Of a stretch of DNA of 45,502 nt, positions 15,268 to 25,091 are shown in pieces (the stretch's first letter is position 1; the number at the start of each line of letters is the position of its first letter). Position numbers and translations under genes: made by a program. This DNA comes from Kluyvera genomosp. 1 (lineage in GTDB: Bacteria > Pseudomonadota > Gammaproteobacteria > Enterobacterales > Enterobacteriaceae), in contig NZ_LGHZ01000052.1 in assembly GCF_001266615.1 (NCBI RefSeq), forward strand, positions 1 to 45,502, read 5' to 3'. The notes beneath the pieces were generated by a model. It searched no databases. It worked only from the letters and a program-made list of their open reading frames with translations, and was not told where the DNA came from.

Positions 15268-17264
15268 TGAAACAATTTTCTGGGCTATGGCCCGAGATTG
15301 CCAGACGTGCAGCCGGCAATAACGGCCTGATGACACAGCTCGTGAAGAATGCACAGCCAATGCTGGATGCCGAGGTGCGCATTCCGCAGACCGGCATTGC
15401 CAGTTGGAATCTCTACTATTTTTGCCCGCACCACGGCGTGCGGTTAACCTGGCAGGCCGACTCTCCCCACCAGCACGCCTGTCCGGTGGACGGCGAGATA
15501 TTTCGCGGCGAACCATGGGATGGTGCATGGTGGCGGGAGATGAATGGCCGTAACGCCAGCGCCTGCCAGCAGCTGGGCCTGTTGTGGCAGTTGACCGGCG
15601 TGACGGCCTATCGCGATAAAGTGCGTACGCTGCTGATGGGCTACGCCGATGTCTATCCTGGGTATGAAGTTCATGGTGATATTCCGCATAACGGTCCGGG
15701 CAAGATGAACGCCCAAACCCTGTGTGAGGCCAACTGTATTCTGGATATGGCGCTGGGCTATGACTTTATTCGTGAAACGTTAACCCCGAGCGAGCAGCTG
15801 CATATCAGCGAAAATCTGCTGCGCTGCGCTGCGAATTTTTTGCGTGAGCATCGCAGCCCGCAGATCCACAACCACGAGGTAAAAATCGGCGCAGCGCTCG
15901 GGGTGCTCGGGTTTGTCCTGGAAGATGAGGATCTGCTGGAGTTTGCCGTCAATCAGCCGTACGGCCTGCGATGGCAGCTGGAGAATGGCCTGCTGGCGGA
16001 GGGGTTGTGGTTCGAAGGTTCGGTGCACTACCACTATTATGCGCTGCAAGGTTTCTTTGCCTTTGAAAAACTGGCCCGCGGCACCCGCTGGAGCCTGATC
16101 GACGGCCCGTGGTATCAGCCGATGCTAAGTTTCCCACTCGCTTTGCTGCTGCCGGACGGCACCTTCCCGCGTCTTAACGACTGCCTCGCGGGGCAGGAAA
16201 AACTGCACCACCGGGATGTGTATGAGTTTGCCTGGTTTATCTGGCGCGACCCGCTGTACGCCGCCGTGCTGCAGTTTACCGAGTCAGAACCTGACGAACG
16301 TGAAACGCTGCTGTGGCGCGACCAGCCGCTGCCAGAAAGTACGGCGACACTGATCCCTCAACAGTCGCTGTTTGCGCCGGGCGCAGGCATCACCTTGTGG
16401 CGTAATCAGCAGCAACAGCAGGCGCTGCTGATTAAGCACAGCCCGTGGGGGGGCGAGCACGATCATTACGATCGATTAGGGCTGATGCTATGGCAGCAGG
16501 ACGGCTGGCTGCTGCCGGATCTTGGCACCACCGGGTACGGTGCCAAAATGCACTATGACTACTACAAAAATAGCGCCACCCATAACACGCTAACCGTGAA
16601 TCAAAGCAACCAGCCGCCGGCCAATCCTGATGTGCTGGGCTGGCATATGGGCAACGACTATCTGTGGCTGGATACGCAAGTGGACTGGGGCAAGCCACCG
16701 CCGGAGCTGAATAGCCATACGCGTGTCGAATGGGACGTCCTGTCCTGGCAGGAAATTCGCTTCCGCCGCCGGCTGCTATGGATTGATGATGTGCTTATCG
16801 ACCTGTCATCCGTTGAAAACCCACATCGCCAACAGCTCGACTGGACCCTGCATCTGGCCGCGCAGGCGCTAGACCAAACCGGTACACCGCAGCCCTTTTC
16901 ACTCAGCGGGCCGCTGCGGCATATGGAAGACTCTACCATGACGCCGCTCCATGGCTGTCAGCCGCGCCACTTCACGCGCGGTGAAAATACCGTGGCGCTC
17001 TGGCTGGCGGGTGATGGCGAACTGTGGCAAGGGCTGGCACCGGATAACCCGGCAATAAGCAACCTCAGCTATCTGGTGTTGCGCAACCATTTGCCGCAGG
17101 CGCGTTTTGTCTGTCTGTGGGATCTGGCAAAGTCAGCGCCGCTGACGGAGGTGAGCGTTCATCATACGCCCATTGGCACTCAGCTTTCGTTCTGGCGCGG
17201 GGAACATGTCACTCATGTGACACTCTACGATGACCCGGAATTGCTGCCTGATGTGATCAACTAG
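15267..17264 (+). CDS. Heparinase II/III-family lyase (PL15/PL17-like, cytosolic)
   Basis: This 665-aa protein of the heparinase II/III superfamily has an N-terminal alpha/alpha toroid and a C-terminal beta-sandwich (about residue 370 on). Relatives with this layout are exo-acting oligoalginate lyases (PL15, PL17) or glycosaminoglycan lyases (PL12, PL21). Conserved blocks are CPHHG (53-57) and CPVDG (72-76), a Cys/His pair set like a small zinc site; NHEVKIG (202-208); EGSVHYHYY (250-258), which carries the His/Tyr expected at the active site; GGEHDHYDRLG (395-405); and YGAKMHYDYYKNSATHNTL (424-442). There is no signal peptide, so it should act in the cytosol on imported oligosaccharides. Coupled (one-base overlap) to the exported lyase and followed by a hairpin terminator. 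Confidence 0.88.
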   Translation: MKQFSGLWPEIARRAAGNNGLMTQLVKNAQPMLDAEVRIPQTGIASWNLYYFCPHHGVRLTWQADSPHQHACPVDGEIFRGEPWDGAWWREMNGRNASACQQLGLLWQLTGVTAYRDKVRTLLMGYADVYPGYEVHGDIPHNGPGKMNAQTLCEANCILDMALGYDFIRETLTPSEQLHISENLLRCAANFLREHRSPQIHNHEVKIGAALGVLGFVLEDEDLLEFAVNQPYGLRWQLENGLLAEGLWFEGSVHYHYYALQGFFAFEKLARGTRWSLIDGPWYQPMLSFPLALLLPDGTFPRLNDCLAGQEKLHHRDVYEFAWFIWRDPLYAAVLQFTESEPDERETLLWRDQPLPESTATLIPQQSLFAPGAGITLWRNQQQQQALLIKHSPWGGEHDHYDRLGLMLWQQDGWLLPDLGTTGYGAKMHYDYYKNSATHNTLTVNQSNQPPANPDVLGWHMGNDYLWLDTQVDWGKPPPELNSHTRVEWDVLSWQEIRFRRRLLWIDDVLIDLSSVENPHRQQLDWTLHLAAQALDQTGTPQPFSLSGPLRHMEDSTMTPLHGCQPRHFTRGENTVALWLAGDGELWQGLAPDNPAISNLSYLVLRNHLPQARFVCLWDLAKSAPLTEVSVHHTPIGTQLSFWRGEHVTHVTLYDDPELLPDVIN

Positions 17265-17268
17265 AACC

Positions 17269-17292
17269 ACGCCTTCCGGCAACGGAAGGCGT
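17269..17292. terminator. Hairpin between convergent lyase and glycosidase genes
   Basis: The perfect 10-bp stem acgccttccg (17269-17278) / cggaaggcgt (17283-17292) has a GCAA tetraloop, followed on the plus strand by a short T-rich ATTTAA. It marks the right edge of the lyase operon. Confidence 0.7.
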
Positions 17293-17294
17293 AT

Positions 17295-18023
17295 TTAACG
17301 TTTTTCAACGGTGATCATCGAGACGAAGGGATGATACTGCCAGGGAATACTGCCCCCCTGCTGGTACATCTTCGAGATGGTACCGTCGAGATAGAGCATC
17401 TGCCGCACGTTCAGCCGCGTTTTGGCATAGCAGGCGAAATCATAAAAATTGGTTTCGCGATCGCTTAGCATAAACACAACCTTTCCCTGCTTAGTGATGC
17501 CGACACCGTTGCGCAGTTTACGCGAGCTAGCGGAAGGTTTAAGCCGCCAGTTGATGGTCCCGTTTTCAATCAACATGGGGCCAGACTGCACCGCGTAGTC
17601 CATCCCTGCGGTCGATTTCAGCTTATCAAGACTGACGATCCCCGCCTGATGACCGCGAAGATAAAATACGCCACCGGGTTTTATAAAGAAGTTGCCGCCA
17701 CCTGATGCGCGGTTGACCGCCACTTTTTGCTGACCGTTCTCAATATAGAGTCCGAGCGGCGCGTAAGCTTTATCGTAAATGCCGCCGTTCATCGCCATCC
17801 GCACGCGGCCATCACCGTTGATAGCACCAAGCAGCGCGCGCAGCGAACCATAGTCTTTACCGTTAGGCTGCTGCCAGTACATGGCGATACGTTCACGTTG
17901 GGGATCGGCTTGATAGCTTTGCAGCGTAAGGCCCGGGTCGGTCAACTGACAGGAAGGACCGGCTGCCGCCAGTAACGGCGTAGTCGCCAGTACCAGCAAC
18001 AGCGGTTTTAGGAGGAACGCCAT
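17295..18023 (-). CDS. Phosphodiester glycosidase family protein (NAGPA domain), exported
   Basis: This 242-aa protein has a Sec-type signal peptide (hydrophobic residues 3-19, LLAAAG near 16-21) and one phosphodiester glycosidase domain (Pfam NAGPA, formerly part of DUF2233). Family members remove sugars from phosphodiester links or act in cell-wall glycan metabolism; most bacterial ones are uncharacterised. Signature stretches are MAMNGGIYDKAYAPLGLYIE, SGPMLIENGTINW, RNGVGITKQGKVVFMLS and MLYLDGTISKMY. I chose the ATG at 18023, four bases after the yoaH stop, because it gives the signal peptide; a GAGG overlaps the end of yoaH. It is probably translated by coupling with yoaH. It is absent from this position in E. 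coli K-12, where yoaC lies nearby. Its link to the lyase locus is unproven. Confidence 0.85.
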   Translation of the reverse strand: MAFLLKPLLLVLATTPLLAAAGPSCQLTDPGLTLQSYQADPQRERIAMYWQQPNGKDYGSLRALLGAINGDGRVRMAMNGGIYDKAYAPLGLYIENGQQKVAVNRASGGGNFFIKPGGVFYLRGHQAGIVSLDKLKSTAGMDYAVQSGPMLIENGTINWRLKPSASSRKLRNGVGITKQGKVVFMLSDRETNFYDFACYAKTRLNVRQMLYLDGTISKMYQQGGSIPWQYHPFVSMITVEKR

Positions 18024-18027
18024 TGGC

Positions 18028-18213
18028 TTATTCGTCCTCGTCTTCGTCCTCAAAACGGGCAACGATTCGCTCGCCGGTGTGGGTTGCGCGCAGCTCTTCA
18101 GCCACCAGCGCAATAGCCTGACCGCTCGCCATGCCCTGAGACATCAGCTCCTGAATACGCTCAACGGCTTTCTGCTGCTGTTCATGGCTTAATGAAGGTA
18201 ATCCTGCAAACAT
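18028..18213 (-). CDS. yoaH: Small conserved protein YoaH (UPF0181)
   Basis: YoaH (61 aa from 18213; 59 in E. coli) is a small acidic protein of unknown function in the UPF0181 family. It is mostly helical ([19 protein letters not shown]) and ends in an Asp/Glu tail (FEDEDEDE). Two ATG codons lie in tandem; the second gives the family start MFAGLPSL and better spacing to the AGGAG Shine-Dalgarno. It is divergent from pabB and sits four bases before the phosphodiester glycosidase gene. Confidence 0.92.
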
Positions 18214-18304
18214 CATTGACTCCTGCTACATTGTGGGCGCTTATTATTTCATGCTGCCCGAACATTCGCCATAGGCAGCGCAGACCAGGCTGGACAGAAT
18301 AACG

Positions 18305-19663
18305 ATGTTACACCCTTCAACCATGACGCTTCCCTGGCGACAGGACGCAGCAGAATACTATTTTGCCCCGTTAAGCGCCTCGCCATGGGCCATGATGTTG
18401 CACTCAGGCTACGCCAACCATCCGCACAGCCGTTACGATATCGTGGTTGCCGAGCCGCGTATCACGCTCGTCACTCGCGGCGAAACCACCGAAATCAGCC
18501 GTGTCGACGGCCCCGTCATCTCATCACATGACGATCCGCTGGCCCTGCTGCACGACGCGCTGGCAAGCTGTGGGTTTAACGACACGTCATTTCCAGATTT
18601 ACCGTTTATCGGCGGCGCAGTTGGGCTGTTCGGCTACGATCTCGGACGGCGTTTTGAAAATCTGCCACAGCTGGCACAGGCTGATATTACCGTGCCAGAT
18701 ATGGCGGTGGGGATTTATGACTGGGCGCTGATCGTTGACCACCATCGTCAACGCGTGACGTTGCTGTGCCATGGTGATGTCAACGCGCGTTTGGACTGGC
18801 TTGCACAACAGCAAGCAACCGTTGCCCAGCCATTTGCCCTGACTTCAGGCTGGCAATCCAATATGAGCCGTGAACAATACGGCGAAAAATTCCGTCAGGT
18901 GCAGGACTATTTACAAAGCGGCGACTGCTACCAGGTCAACCTTGCCCAGCGTTTTCAGGCAAGCTACCGGGGCGATGAATGGCAGGCATTTGTTCGTCTT
19001 AATCACTGCAATCGTGCGCCGTTCAGCGCATTTTTGCGTTTTGACGACAGCGCTATCTTAAGTCTGTCACCCGAGCGCTTTATTCAGCTTGAACAGGGGC
19101 AGATCCAGACCCGCCCCATCAAAGGTACCTTGCCGCGTTTAGACGACCCGCTGGCCGATGCCGAACAGGCCAATCGGCTGGCGAACTCAGCGAAGGATCG
19201 TGCAGAAAATCTGATGATTGTCGATCTGATGCGCAACGACATTGGCCGGGTGGCCGTGCCGGGCAGCGTACGCGTACCGGAGTTGTTCGTGGTCGAACCA
19301 TTCCCGGCGGTCCATCATCTGGTAAGCACCATCACTGCCACCTTACCTGCTTCTCTGCATGCGACCGACCTGCTGCGCGCAGCGTTTCCCGGCGGCTCGA
19401 TTACCGGTGCGCCCAAAGTGCGCGCGATGGAGATCATCGACGAACTCGAGCCTCATCGTCGCAACGCATGGTGCGGCAGCATTGGCTATCTCAGCGCCTG
19501 CGGCAATATGGACACCAGCATTACCATCCGCACTGTCACCGCAACGCAAGGCACGCTGTACTGTTCAGCTGGCGGCGGTCTGGTGGCTGACAGCGAAGAA
19601 GCCGCGGAATATCAGGAAACATTTGATAAAGTTAATCGTATCTTATCGCAACTGGAGTCATAA
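18305..19663 (+). CDS. pabB: Aminodeoxychorismate synthase component I
   Basis: PabB (452 aa) converts chorismate and ammonia (from PabA) to 4-amino-4-deoxychorismate in folate synthesis. The chorismate-binding domain fills the C-terminal half: [12 protein letters not shown] near residue 203, the active-site lysine motif RPIKGTLPR near 271-279, [20 protein letters not shown] near 362 and CGSIGYLS near 393. Length matches E. coli PabB (453). The start ATG at 18305 has only a weak Shine-Dalgarno (GGACAG), so a start a few codons later (ATG at 18323) is possible. nudL begins three bases after the stop. Confidence 0.96.
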   Translation: MLHPSTMTLPWRQDAAEYYFAPLSASPWAMMLHSGYANHPHSRYDIVVAEPRITLVTRGETTEISRVDGPVISSHDDPLALLHDALASCGFNDTSFPDLPFIGGAVGLFGYDLGRRFENLPQLAQADITVPDMAVGIYDWALIVDHHRQRVTLLCHGDVNARLDWLAQQQATVAQPFALTSGWQSNMSREQYGEKFRQVQDYLQSGDCYQVNLAQRFQASYRGDEWQAFVRLNHCNRAPFSAFLRFDDSAILSLSPERFIQLEQGQIQTRPIKGTLPRLDDPLADAEQANRLANSAKDRAENLMIVDLMRNDIGRVAVPGSVRVPELFVVEPFPAVHHLVSTITATLPASLHATDLLRAAFPGGSITGAPKVRAMEIIDELEPHRRNAWCGSIGYLSACGNMDTSITIRTVTATQGTLYCSAGGGLVADSEEAAEYQETFDKVNRILSQLES

Positions 19664-19665
19664 CC

Positions 19666-20244
19666 ATGGATGTCAACGCGCTGAATCTGGATGACTTTCT
19701 CTCCCGCTTTCAGCTGCTGCGCCCGCAAACCAGCCGCGCGGCGCTCAATGCTCGTCAGGCTGCGGTGTTGGTGCCGATTGTGCGCCGTCCTCAGCCCGGT
19801 CTGCTGCTGACGCAGCGCTCCGCACGTTTGCGCAAACATCCCGGCCAGGTAGCATTCCCCGGCGGTGCAGTAGACAGTAGCGATGCCTCGCTGATTGCCG
19901 CCGCGCTACGGGAAGCCCAGGAAGAAGTGGCCATACCGCCGGAATGCGTCGATATTATTGGCGTGCTGCCGCCGGTCGACAGCGTAACCGGCTTTCAGGT
20001 AACTCCCGTACTGGGCGTCATCCCACCGGATCTGCACTATCACGCCAGCGAAGACGAAGTGGCGTCAGTGTTTGAGATGCCGCTTGCCGAAGCGCTGCGC
20101 CTTGGCCGCTATCATCCGCTCGACATTCACCGTCGCGGCGATTCTCACCGCGTTTGGCTGTCGTGGTATCAGCACTATTTTGTCTGGGGTATGACCGCAG
20201 GCATCATTCGTGAGCTGGCGCTACAAGTGGGCCTTAAACCCTGA
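19666..20244 (+). CDS. nudL: CoA pyrophosphatase, Nudix family NudL
   Basis: NudL (192 aa) is a Nudix hydrolase of the CoA pyrophosphatase group that cleaves coenzyme A (and related CoA compounds) to 3',5'-ADP and phosphopantetheine. The Nudix box begins at GGAVD (66-70) and carries the metal-binding REAQEE (82-87). The CoA-group motif [21 protein letters not shown] lies just before it. A GGAG Shine-Dalgarno overlaps the end of pabB, so the two form an operon. Confidence 0.94.
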   Translation: MDVNALNLDDFLSRFQLLRPQTSRAALNARQAAVLVPIVRRPQPGLLLTQRSARLRKHPGQVAFPGGAVDSSDASLIAAALREAQEEVAIPPECVDIIGVLPPVDSVTGFQVTPVLGVIPPDLHYHASEDEVASVFEMPLAEALRLGRYHPLDIHRRGDSHRVWLSWYQHYFVWGMTAGIIRELALQVGLKP

Positions 20245-20408
20245 CTATACTTATCCTAAACAGCGGCACTCAGCATTAGTAAAACCAAGGCTATTCATTA
20301 GTTAAATTCATGTGAATAGTTCAGCTGAGTTCCGGGTTCCCTCATACACTATGCGCAGTTATTACATCGTTGCCGCAACAACGCGGCAACCCTGTCAGGA
20401 GTGTTAAA

Positions 20409-21773
20409 GTGATTAGTATATTCGACATGTTTAAGGTGGGGATTGGCCCCTCATCTTCCCATACTGTAGGGCCGATGAAGGCAGGCAAACAGTTCGTCGA
20501 TGACCTGGTCGAAAAGGGACTGATTGATGACGTGACGCGCGTTGCCGTCGACGTCTATGGTTCACTGTCCCTCACCGGTAAAGGCCACCATACCGATATC
20601 GCGATCATTATGGGTCTGGCGGGCAACCAGCCGGATACCGTTGATATTGATGCTATCCCGGCGTTTATTCGTGACGTTGAAACCCGCGGCCGTCTGCTGC
20701 TGGCAAAAGGCCGCGTCGAAGTTGATTTCCCGGCGAACGACGGCATGCGTTTTCGCAGTGAGAACCTGTCGCTGCACGAAAACGCTATGCAGATCCACGC
20801 CTGGGCCGGCGAGACGCTGGTCTATAGCAAAACCTACTACTCCATCGGCGGCGGTTTTATCGTCGACGAAGAGCATTTTGGCAAAGAAGCCAGCAATGCA
20901 GTACAGGTGCCTTATCCGTTTGCTTCTGCCGCCGAACTGCTTGGCTATTGCCACGAGACGGGCCTCTCCGTCTCCGGCATGGTGATGCAAAACGAACTGG
21001 CACTGCATAGCAAACAAGAGATTGAAGATTATTTCGCTAACGTGTGGCAGACCATGCAAGCGTGTATCGATCGTGGGATGAATACCGAAGGTATTCTGCC
21101 AGGGCCGCTGCGCGTGCCGCGCCGTGCTTCAGCGCTGCGTCGTCTGCTGGTCGCCAGCGATAAGCTGTCCCACGATCCGATGAACGTGGTTGATTGGGTC
21201 AATATGTTTGCGCTGGCGGTGAACGAAGAAAACGCAGCCGGTGGCCGCGTGGTGACGGCACCGACCAACGGCGCCTGCGGGATTGTGCCTGCAGTGCTCG
21301 CCTACTACGACCACTTTATTGAACCGGTCACGCCAGAAATCTATATCCGCTACTTCCTTGCGGCGGGTGCAATTGGCGCGCTGTATAAGATGAACGCCTC
21401 GATTTCCGGCGCCGAAGTCGGCTGTCAGGGTGAAGTGGGTGTAGCCTGTTCAATGGCCGCAGCCGGTCTGGCCGAACTGCTGGGCGCAAGCCCTGAGCAG
21501 GTTTGCGTCGCCGCCGAAATCGGTATGGAGCATAACCTGGGTCTAACCTGTGACCCGGTCGCCGGGCAGGTTCAGGTTCCGTGCATCGAACGTAACGCCA
21601 TTGCCTCAGTGAAAGCGATTAACGCCTCCCGCATGGCAATGCGCCGCACCAGCGAGCCGCGCGTGTCGTTGGATAAGGTTATTGAGACCATGTATGAAAC
21701 CGGTAAAGACATGAACGCCAAATACCGCGAAACGTCACGCGGCGGCCTGGCTATTAAGGTTCAGTGCGACTAA
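20409..21773 (+). CDS. sdaA: L-serine dehydratase 1 (L-serine ammonia-lyase)
   Basis: SdaA (454 aa, the E. coli length) converts L-serine to pyruvate and ammonia using an oxygen-labile [4Fe-4S] cluster. The GTG start at 20409 has AGGAG seven bases upstream and gives the family N-terminus [19 protein letters not shown]; the open frame extends to 20370 but without conservation. Cluster and active-site cysteines are seen in [25 protein letters not shown] and [15 protein letters not shown] possible -10 (TACACT, 20345-20350) lies upstream. In E. coli the gene responds to Lrp and leucine. A hairpin terminator follows. Confidence 0.97.
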   Translation: MISIFDMFKVGIGPSSSHTVGPMKAGKQFVDDLVEKGLIDDVTRVAVDVYGSLSLTGKGHHTDIAIIMGLAGNQPDTVDIDAIPAFIRDVETRGRLLLAKGRVEVDFPANDGMRFRSENLSLHENAMQIHAWAGETLVYSKTYYSIGGGFIVDEEHFGKEASNAVQVPYPFASAAELLGYCHETGLSVSGMVMQNELALHSKQEIEDYFANVWQTMQACIDRGMNTEGILPGPLRVPRRASALRRLLVASDKLSHDPMNVVDWVNMFALAVNEENAAGGRVVTAPTNGACGIVPAVLAYYDHFIEPVTPEIYIRYFLAAGAIGALYKMNASISGAEVGCQGEVGVACSMAAAGLAELLGASPEQVCVAAEIGMEHNLGLTCDPVAGQVQVPCIERNAIASVKAINASRMAMRRTSEPRVSLDKVIETMYETGKDMNAKYRETSRGGLAIKVQCD

Positions 21774-21781
21774 TACCTCTC

Positions 21782-21815
21782 TCACCCACCCCTAATACGG
21801 GTGGGTGATTTATTT
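21782..21815 (+). terminator. Terminator after sdaA
   Basis: The perfect 10-bp stem tcacccaccc (21782-21791) / gggtgggtga (21799-21808) is followed by the T-rich tttatttccc. Confidence 0.8.
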
Positions 21816-21908
21816 CCCTCTTTTCTCTCACTTTTTTAGCTTCCCTCTACACTTGCACTATCGTCACTGGTATTTTCAGTATCAATACATTCGCACCGAG
21901 TCCCGGAC

Positions 21909-23465
21909 ATGCAAACCGCACAATGGATTATCAGAAAATATCTGCGTAAGCGAATCGCCGTGTGCGTGACCGTCGCCATTTGTGCTTTCGCGCTCACTCT
22001 AGGAATACGATTTATTTCGCAGCGTAGCGTAAATCACAAGCAGATAGAGATGCTCACCAACCACTCGGTAGAGCGACTGAATAAAATACTGCTGCCGCTG
22101 GAAACCCAGCGCAGCGAGATGCTGGCGTTGGTTGGGCAGCCCTGTGAAGCCATTCATCTACAACTGCGAAAACTGGCCGTAGAACTGCAGACGGTGCGTT
22201 CCATTGCGCTCATCAAATCAGGCCATCTTTATTGTTCTAGCACCCTTGGCGCGCGCAATGTCCCGATTCACTCACTGCAAGCGCAGCTACCTAACCCCCA
22301 ACCTCTGCTGCAATTAACCATCGATCACTCCTTGATTAAAGGCACGCCGATACTCATCCAGTGGTTTCCCGCTTCGGCGGATGGCCAGGACGGCGTGTTG
22401 GCTTCTATTAATATAGATTTGGTCAGCAGCATTATTCTGGAAGCCTCGCCGCCGCTAATTAGCCACATGAGCCTGAACGTAGGCGATCGGTATTATCAAC
22501 ATGAAACCGGAATTACCCCGCAGTTGGTCAATTCCGACAACAGTTCCTACACCCTACAATCCTCACGTTTCCCTTTCAGCATTAATGCATTAAGCCCCGG
22601 CCCTGAACGGCTGGCATTGAGCAATCTCTATTCCGAGCTCCCCCTGGCCATCATCATGAGCGTGCTGTTTACGTGGATTGCCTGGCTGGCTACCGCCGGT
22701 CGCTTGAGCTTCTCGCGGGAAATTAATATGGGGATTGCAGGCAAAGAATTTAGCCTCTACTGTCAGCCGCAGATGGACGCGCGCGTGCAGCGCTGCACCG
22801 GCGTTGAGATTCTGCTGAGATGGAACAACCCGCGCGTCGGTTGGGTTGACCCAGACGTTTTTGTGCCAATTGCCGAAACGCAAAATCTGATAATCCCTCT
22901 CACCCGCTATGTCATTGGCGAGACCGCGAAAAAGCTTCATCTTTTCCCGCAGGATCCCGATTTTCAGATAGGTATTAACGTGGCAGCACCGCACTTCAAG
23001 CACGGGCAACTGCTGAAGGATTTACAGCAAAGCTGGTTTAGCGTTAAGCCGGTACAGCAGTTGACCATCGAACTTACTGAACGTGATGCACTACATGATG
23101 TGGATTACCAGGTACGCAGCGATCTGGGCAATCGCCAGATAAAACTGGCTATCGATGATTTCGGGACGGGTAACAGTTCACTCTCGTGGCTGGAAATGCT
23201 GCACCCGGACGTCCTCAAAATCGATAAATCATTTACCGGAGCTATAGGAACGGATGCGGTGAATTCAACGGTGACCGATATGATTATCGCGCTTGCTCAG
23301 CGTCTGAATATTGAACTGGTTGCGGAAGGCGTGGAGACCGATGAACAGGCGAGCTATCTCCAGCGCCACGGCGTTCATTTGCTGCAGGGGTATCTGTTCT
23401 CACAACCGATACCCCTTGAGGATTTCCCGCGCTGGATGGCGGAACAGGAAGCACAAACGCGGTAG
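21909..23465 (+). CDS. pdeD: Cyclic-di-GMP phosphodiesterase with CSS and EAL domains (PdeD)
   Basis: PdeD (518 aa; formerly YoaD) degrades c-di-GMP and so favours motility over biofilm. An N-terminal membrane helix (about 18-36), a periplasmic CSS-motif domain with C79 and CSS at 109-111, a second helix (about 236-256) and a cytosolic EAL domain are visible. In CSS enzymes a periplasmic disulfide between the CSS cysteine and a partner controls activity. EAL signature residues are present: GVEILLRW (the EAL motif itself reads EIL, as in E. coli), ELTERDA, AIDDFGTGNSSLSW, LKIDKSF and LVAEGVET. The ATG at 21909 gives the family start MQTAQ. It is divergent in function from neighbours and converges with yoaE. 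Confidence 0.94.
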   Translation: MQTAQWIIRKYLRKRIAVCVTVAICAFALTLGIRFISQRSVNHKQIEMLTNHSVERLNKILLPLETQRSEMLALVGQPCEAIHLQLRKLAVELQTVRSIALIKSGHLYCSSTLGARNVPIHSLQAQLPNPQPLLQLTIDHSLIKGTPILIQWFPASADGQDGVLASINIDLVSSIILEASPPLISHMSLNVGDRYYQHETGITPQLVNSDNSSYTLQSSRFPFSINALSPGPERLALSNLYSELPLAIIMSVLFTWIAWLATAGRLSFSREINMGIAGKEFSLYCQPQMDARVQRCTGVEILLRWNNPRVGWVDPDVFVPIAETQNLIIPLTRYVIGETAKKLHLFPQDPDFQIGINVAAPHFKHGQLLKDLQQSWFSVKPVQQLTIELTERDALHDVDYQVRSDLGNRQIKLAIDDFGTGNSSLSWLEMLHPDVLKIDKSFTGAIGTDAVNSTVTDMIIALAQRLNIELVAEGVETDEQASYLQRHGVHLLQGYLFSQPIPLEDFPRWMAEQEAQTR

Positions 23466-23531
23466 GATTTGTGCTTCCCGTCAATGCCCGGATTTGGCAG
23501 GTTTGAGCCTTAGTCGGGCTTCTGAGAGACG

Positions 23532-25091
23532 TTACTCTTCTTCGTCATGGTGTGAGTTCAACTTCACCACACGTACCTGATCAACACGATAATTGTTGGC
23601 TTCCGTCACGGTGATTTGTACCGACGGGAGTTCAACTCTCTCGCCCGCACGCGGGATCTGCCCGTTGACCGCGATCACCAAACCGGCAACCGTTGCATAA
23701 TCATTATCTTCGTCAACCAGATTATCGAGCCCCAACGTTTGCTGTAGCGCATGCAGGTCGGTGGAGCCCTTTACCAACCAACCATCGCCATCAGCAACAA
23801 TTTCTGGCGTTTCGTCGGCGTCCGGGAACTCCCCGGCAATCGCTTCCAGTACGTCCAGCGGCGTTACCAGCCCCTGCACCATCCCGAATTCGTTGGTGAC
23901 CATGACGAAGCTCCCACGCGCCCGTCGCAGCACGCCCAGCAGATTGATGGGGTCGAGGGTATCCGGCACAATAATCGCCGGTGAGGCAGAAGCGATAGCC
24001 AGCACGTCTTCACCAGCCTCCAGTGCCACCAGCAGCTCTTTAGCCCGCACAATCCCGACAATCTCATCCAACTCACCGCGACATACCGGGAACAGGCTAT
24101 GCGGTGAGGAGAGCAGCTGCTCGCGGATCTCATCGCGACTCAGGTTGGCATCAACCCAGCTGATTTCACCCCGCGGCGTCATGATACTGCGCAACGAACG
24201 CGAAGCCAGGGTCAGTACGCCGTTAATCATGTAGCGTTCTTCTTCCACGAACGCTCCTTCTGGCACCGGCACGGTCGCTTTATTGCTTTCATCATTGACC
24301 ACGGCAACCGGTTTACGGTTACCCATCAGGCGCAAAATAGCGTCTGCGGTACGAGCACGCAGCGGCTGCGTGGATTGATGGCGAATAAAGTTTCGGCGCG
24401 CGATCTGGTTAAACAGTTCGATAAGTACCGAGAAGCCAATCGCGGCGTACAGGTAGCCTTTCGGAATATGGAAACCAAAACCTTCTGCGACGAGGCTTAA
24501 ACCAATCATCAGCAGGAAACTTAAACACAGCACCACCACGGTCGGATGCTGGTTGACGAAGCTGGTCAGCGGCTTAGACGCCAGCAGCATCACGCCCATC
24601 GCGATAACCACAGCGGCCATCATTACCCACAGATGCTCCACCATACCGACCGCAGTAATCACTGCGTCCAGCGAGAAGACAGCATCCAGCACCACAATCT
24701 GCGCAACGACCACCCAGAAGCTGGAATAGCCTTTGCCATGACCGGAGTCGTGCTGACGGTTCTCTAATCGCTCATGGAGCTCAGTCGTCGCCTTAAACAA
24801 CAGGAATAGACCACCGACCAGCATGATCATGTCACGTCCTGAGAAGGTCTGCCCCCATACGGTAAACAGCGGCGCGGTGAGCGTCACCATCCACGAGATA
24901 ACGGACAGCAGTCCCAGTCGCATGATAAGCGCCAGCGAGAGGCCGATAAGACGAGCCTTATCACGTTGTTTTGGCGGCAGTTTATCGGCAAGAATGGCGA
25001 TAAACACCAGGTTATCAATACCCAGAACAATTTCCAGCACGACAAGCGTCAACAATCCCGCCCAAATTGACGGGTCCATTAACAGTTCCAT
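23532..25091 (-). CDS. yoaE: TerC/CBS/CorC-domain membrane protein YoaE
   Basis: YoaE (519 aa) has an N-terminal TerC-type membrane domain with about seven helices ([20 protein letters not shown] near residue 7, later [17 protein letters not shown]), a pair of CBS domains (about 300-420, [10 protein letters not shown] to [13 protein letters not shown]) and a CorC/HlyC C-terminal domain. TerC proteins take part in metal export, some in manganese metalation of secreted proteins; the substrate of YoaE is not established. I chose the ATG at 25091 (GGAG six bases upstream, family start [10 protein letters not shown]) over the TTG at 25103. The C-terminus is acidic (HHDEEE). Confidence 0.94.
   Translation of the reverse strand: MELLMDPSIWAGLLTLVVLEIVLGIDNLVFIAILADKLPPKQRDKARLIGLSLALIMRLGLLSVISWMVTLTAPLFTVWGQTFSGRDMIMLVGGLFLLFKATTELHERLENRQHDSGHGKGYSSFWVVVAQIVVLDAVFSLDAVITAVGMVEHLWVMMAAVVIAMGVMLLASKPLTSFVNQHPTVVVLCLSFLLMIGLSLVAEGFGFHIPKGYLYAAIGFSVLIELFNQIARRNFIRHQSTQPLRARTADAILRLMGNRKPVAVVNDESNKATVPVPEGAFVEEERYMINGVLTLASRSLRSIMTPRGEISWVDANLSRDEIREQLLSSPHSLFPVCRGELDEIVGIVRAKELLVALEAGEDVLAIASASPAIIVPDTLDPINLLGVLRRARGSFVMVTNEFGMVQGLVTPLDVLEAIAGEFPDADETPEIVADGDGWLVKGSTDLHALQQTLGLDNLVDEDNDYATVAGLVIAVNGQIPRAGERVELPSVQITVTEANNYRVDQVRVVKLNSHHDEEE

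Noticed and set aside
8158-17264. Lyase block as a recent mobile island
   Set aside because: No integrase, transposase, tRNA, direct-repeat border or obvious codon-usage shift was seen at either edge. It may still be old horizontal transfer or loss in E. coli.
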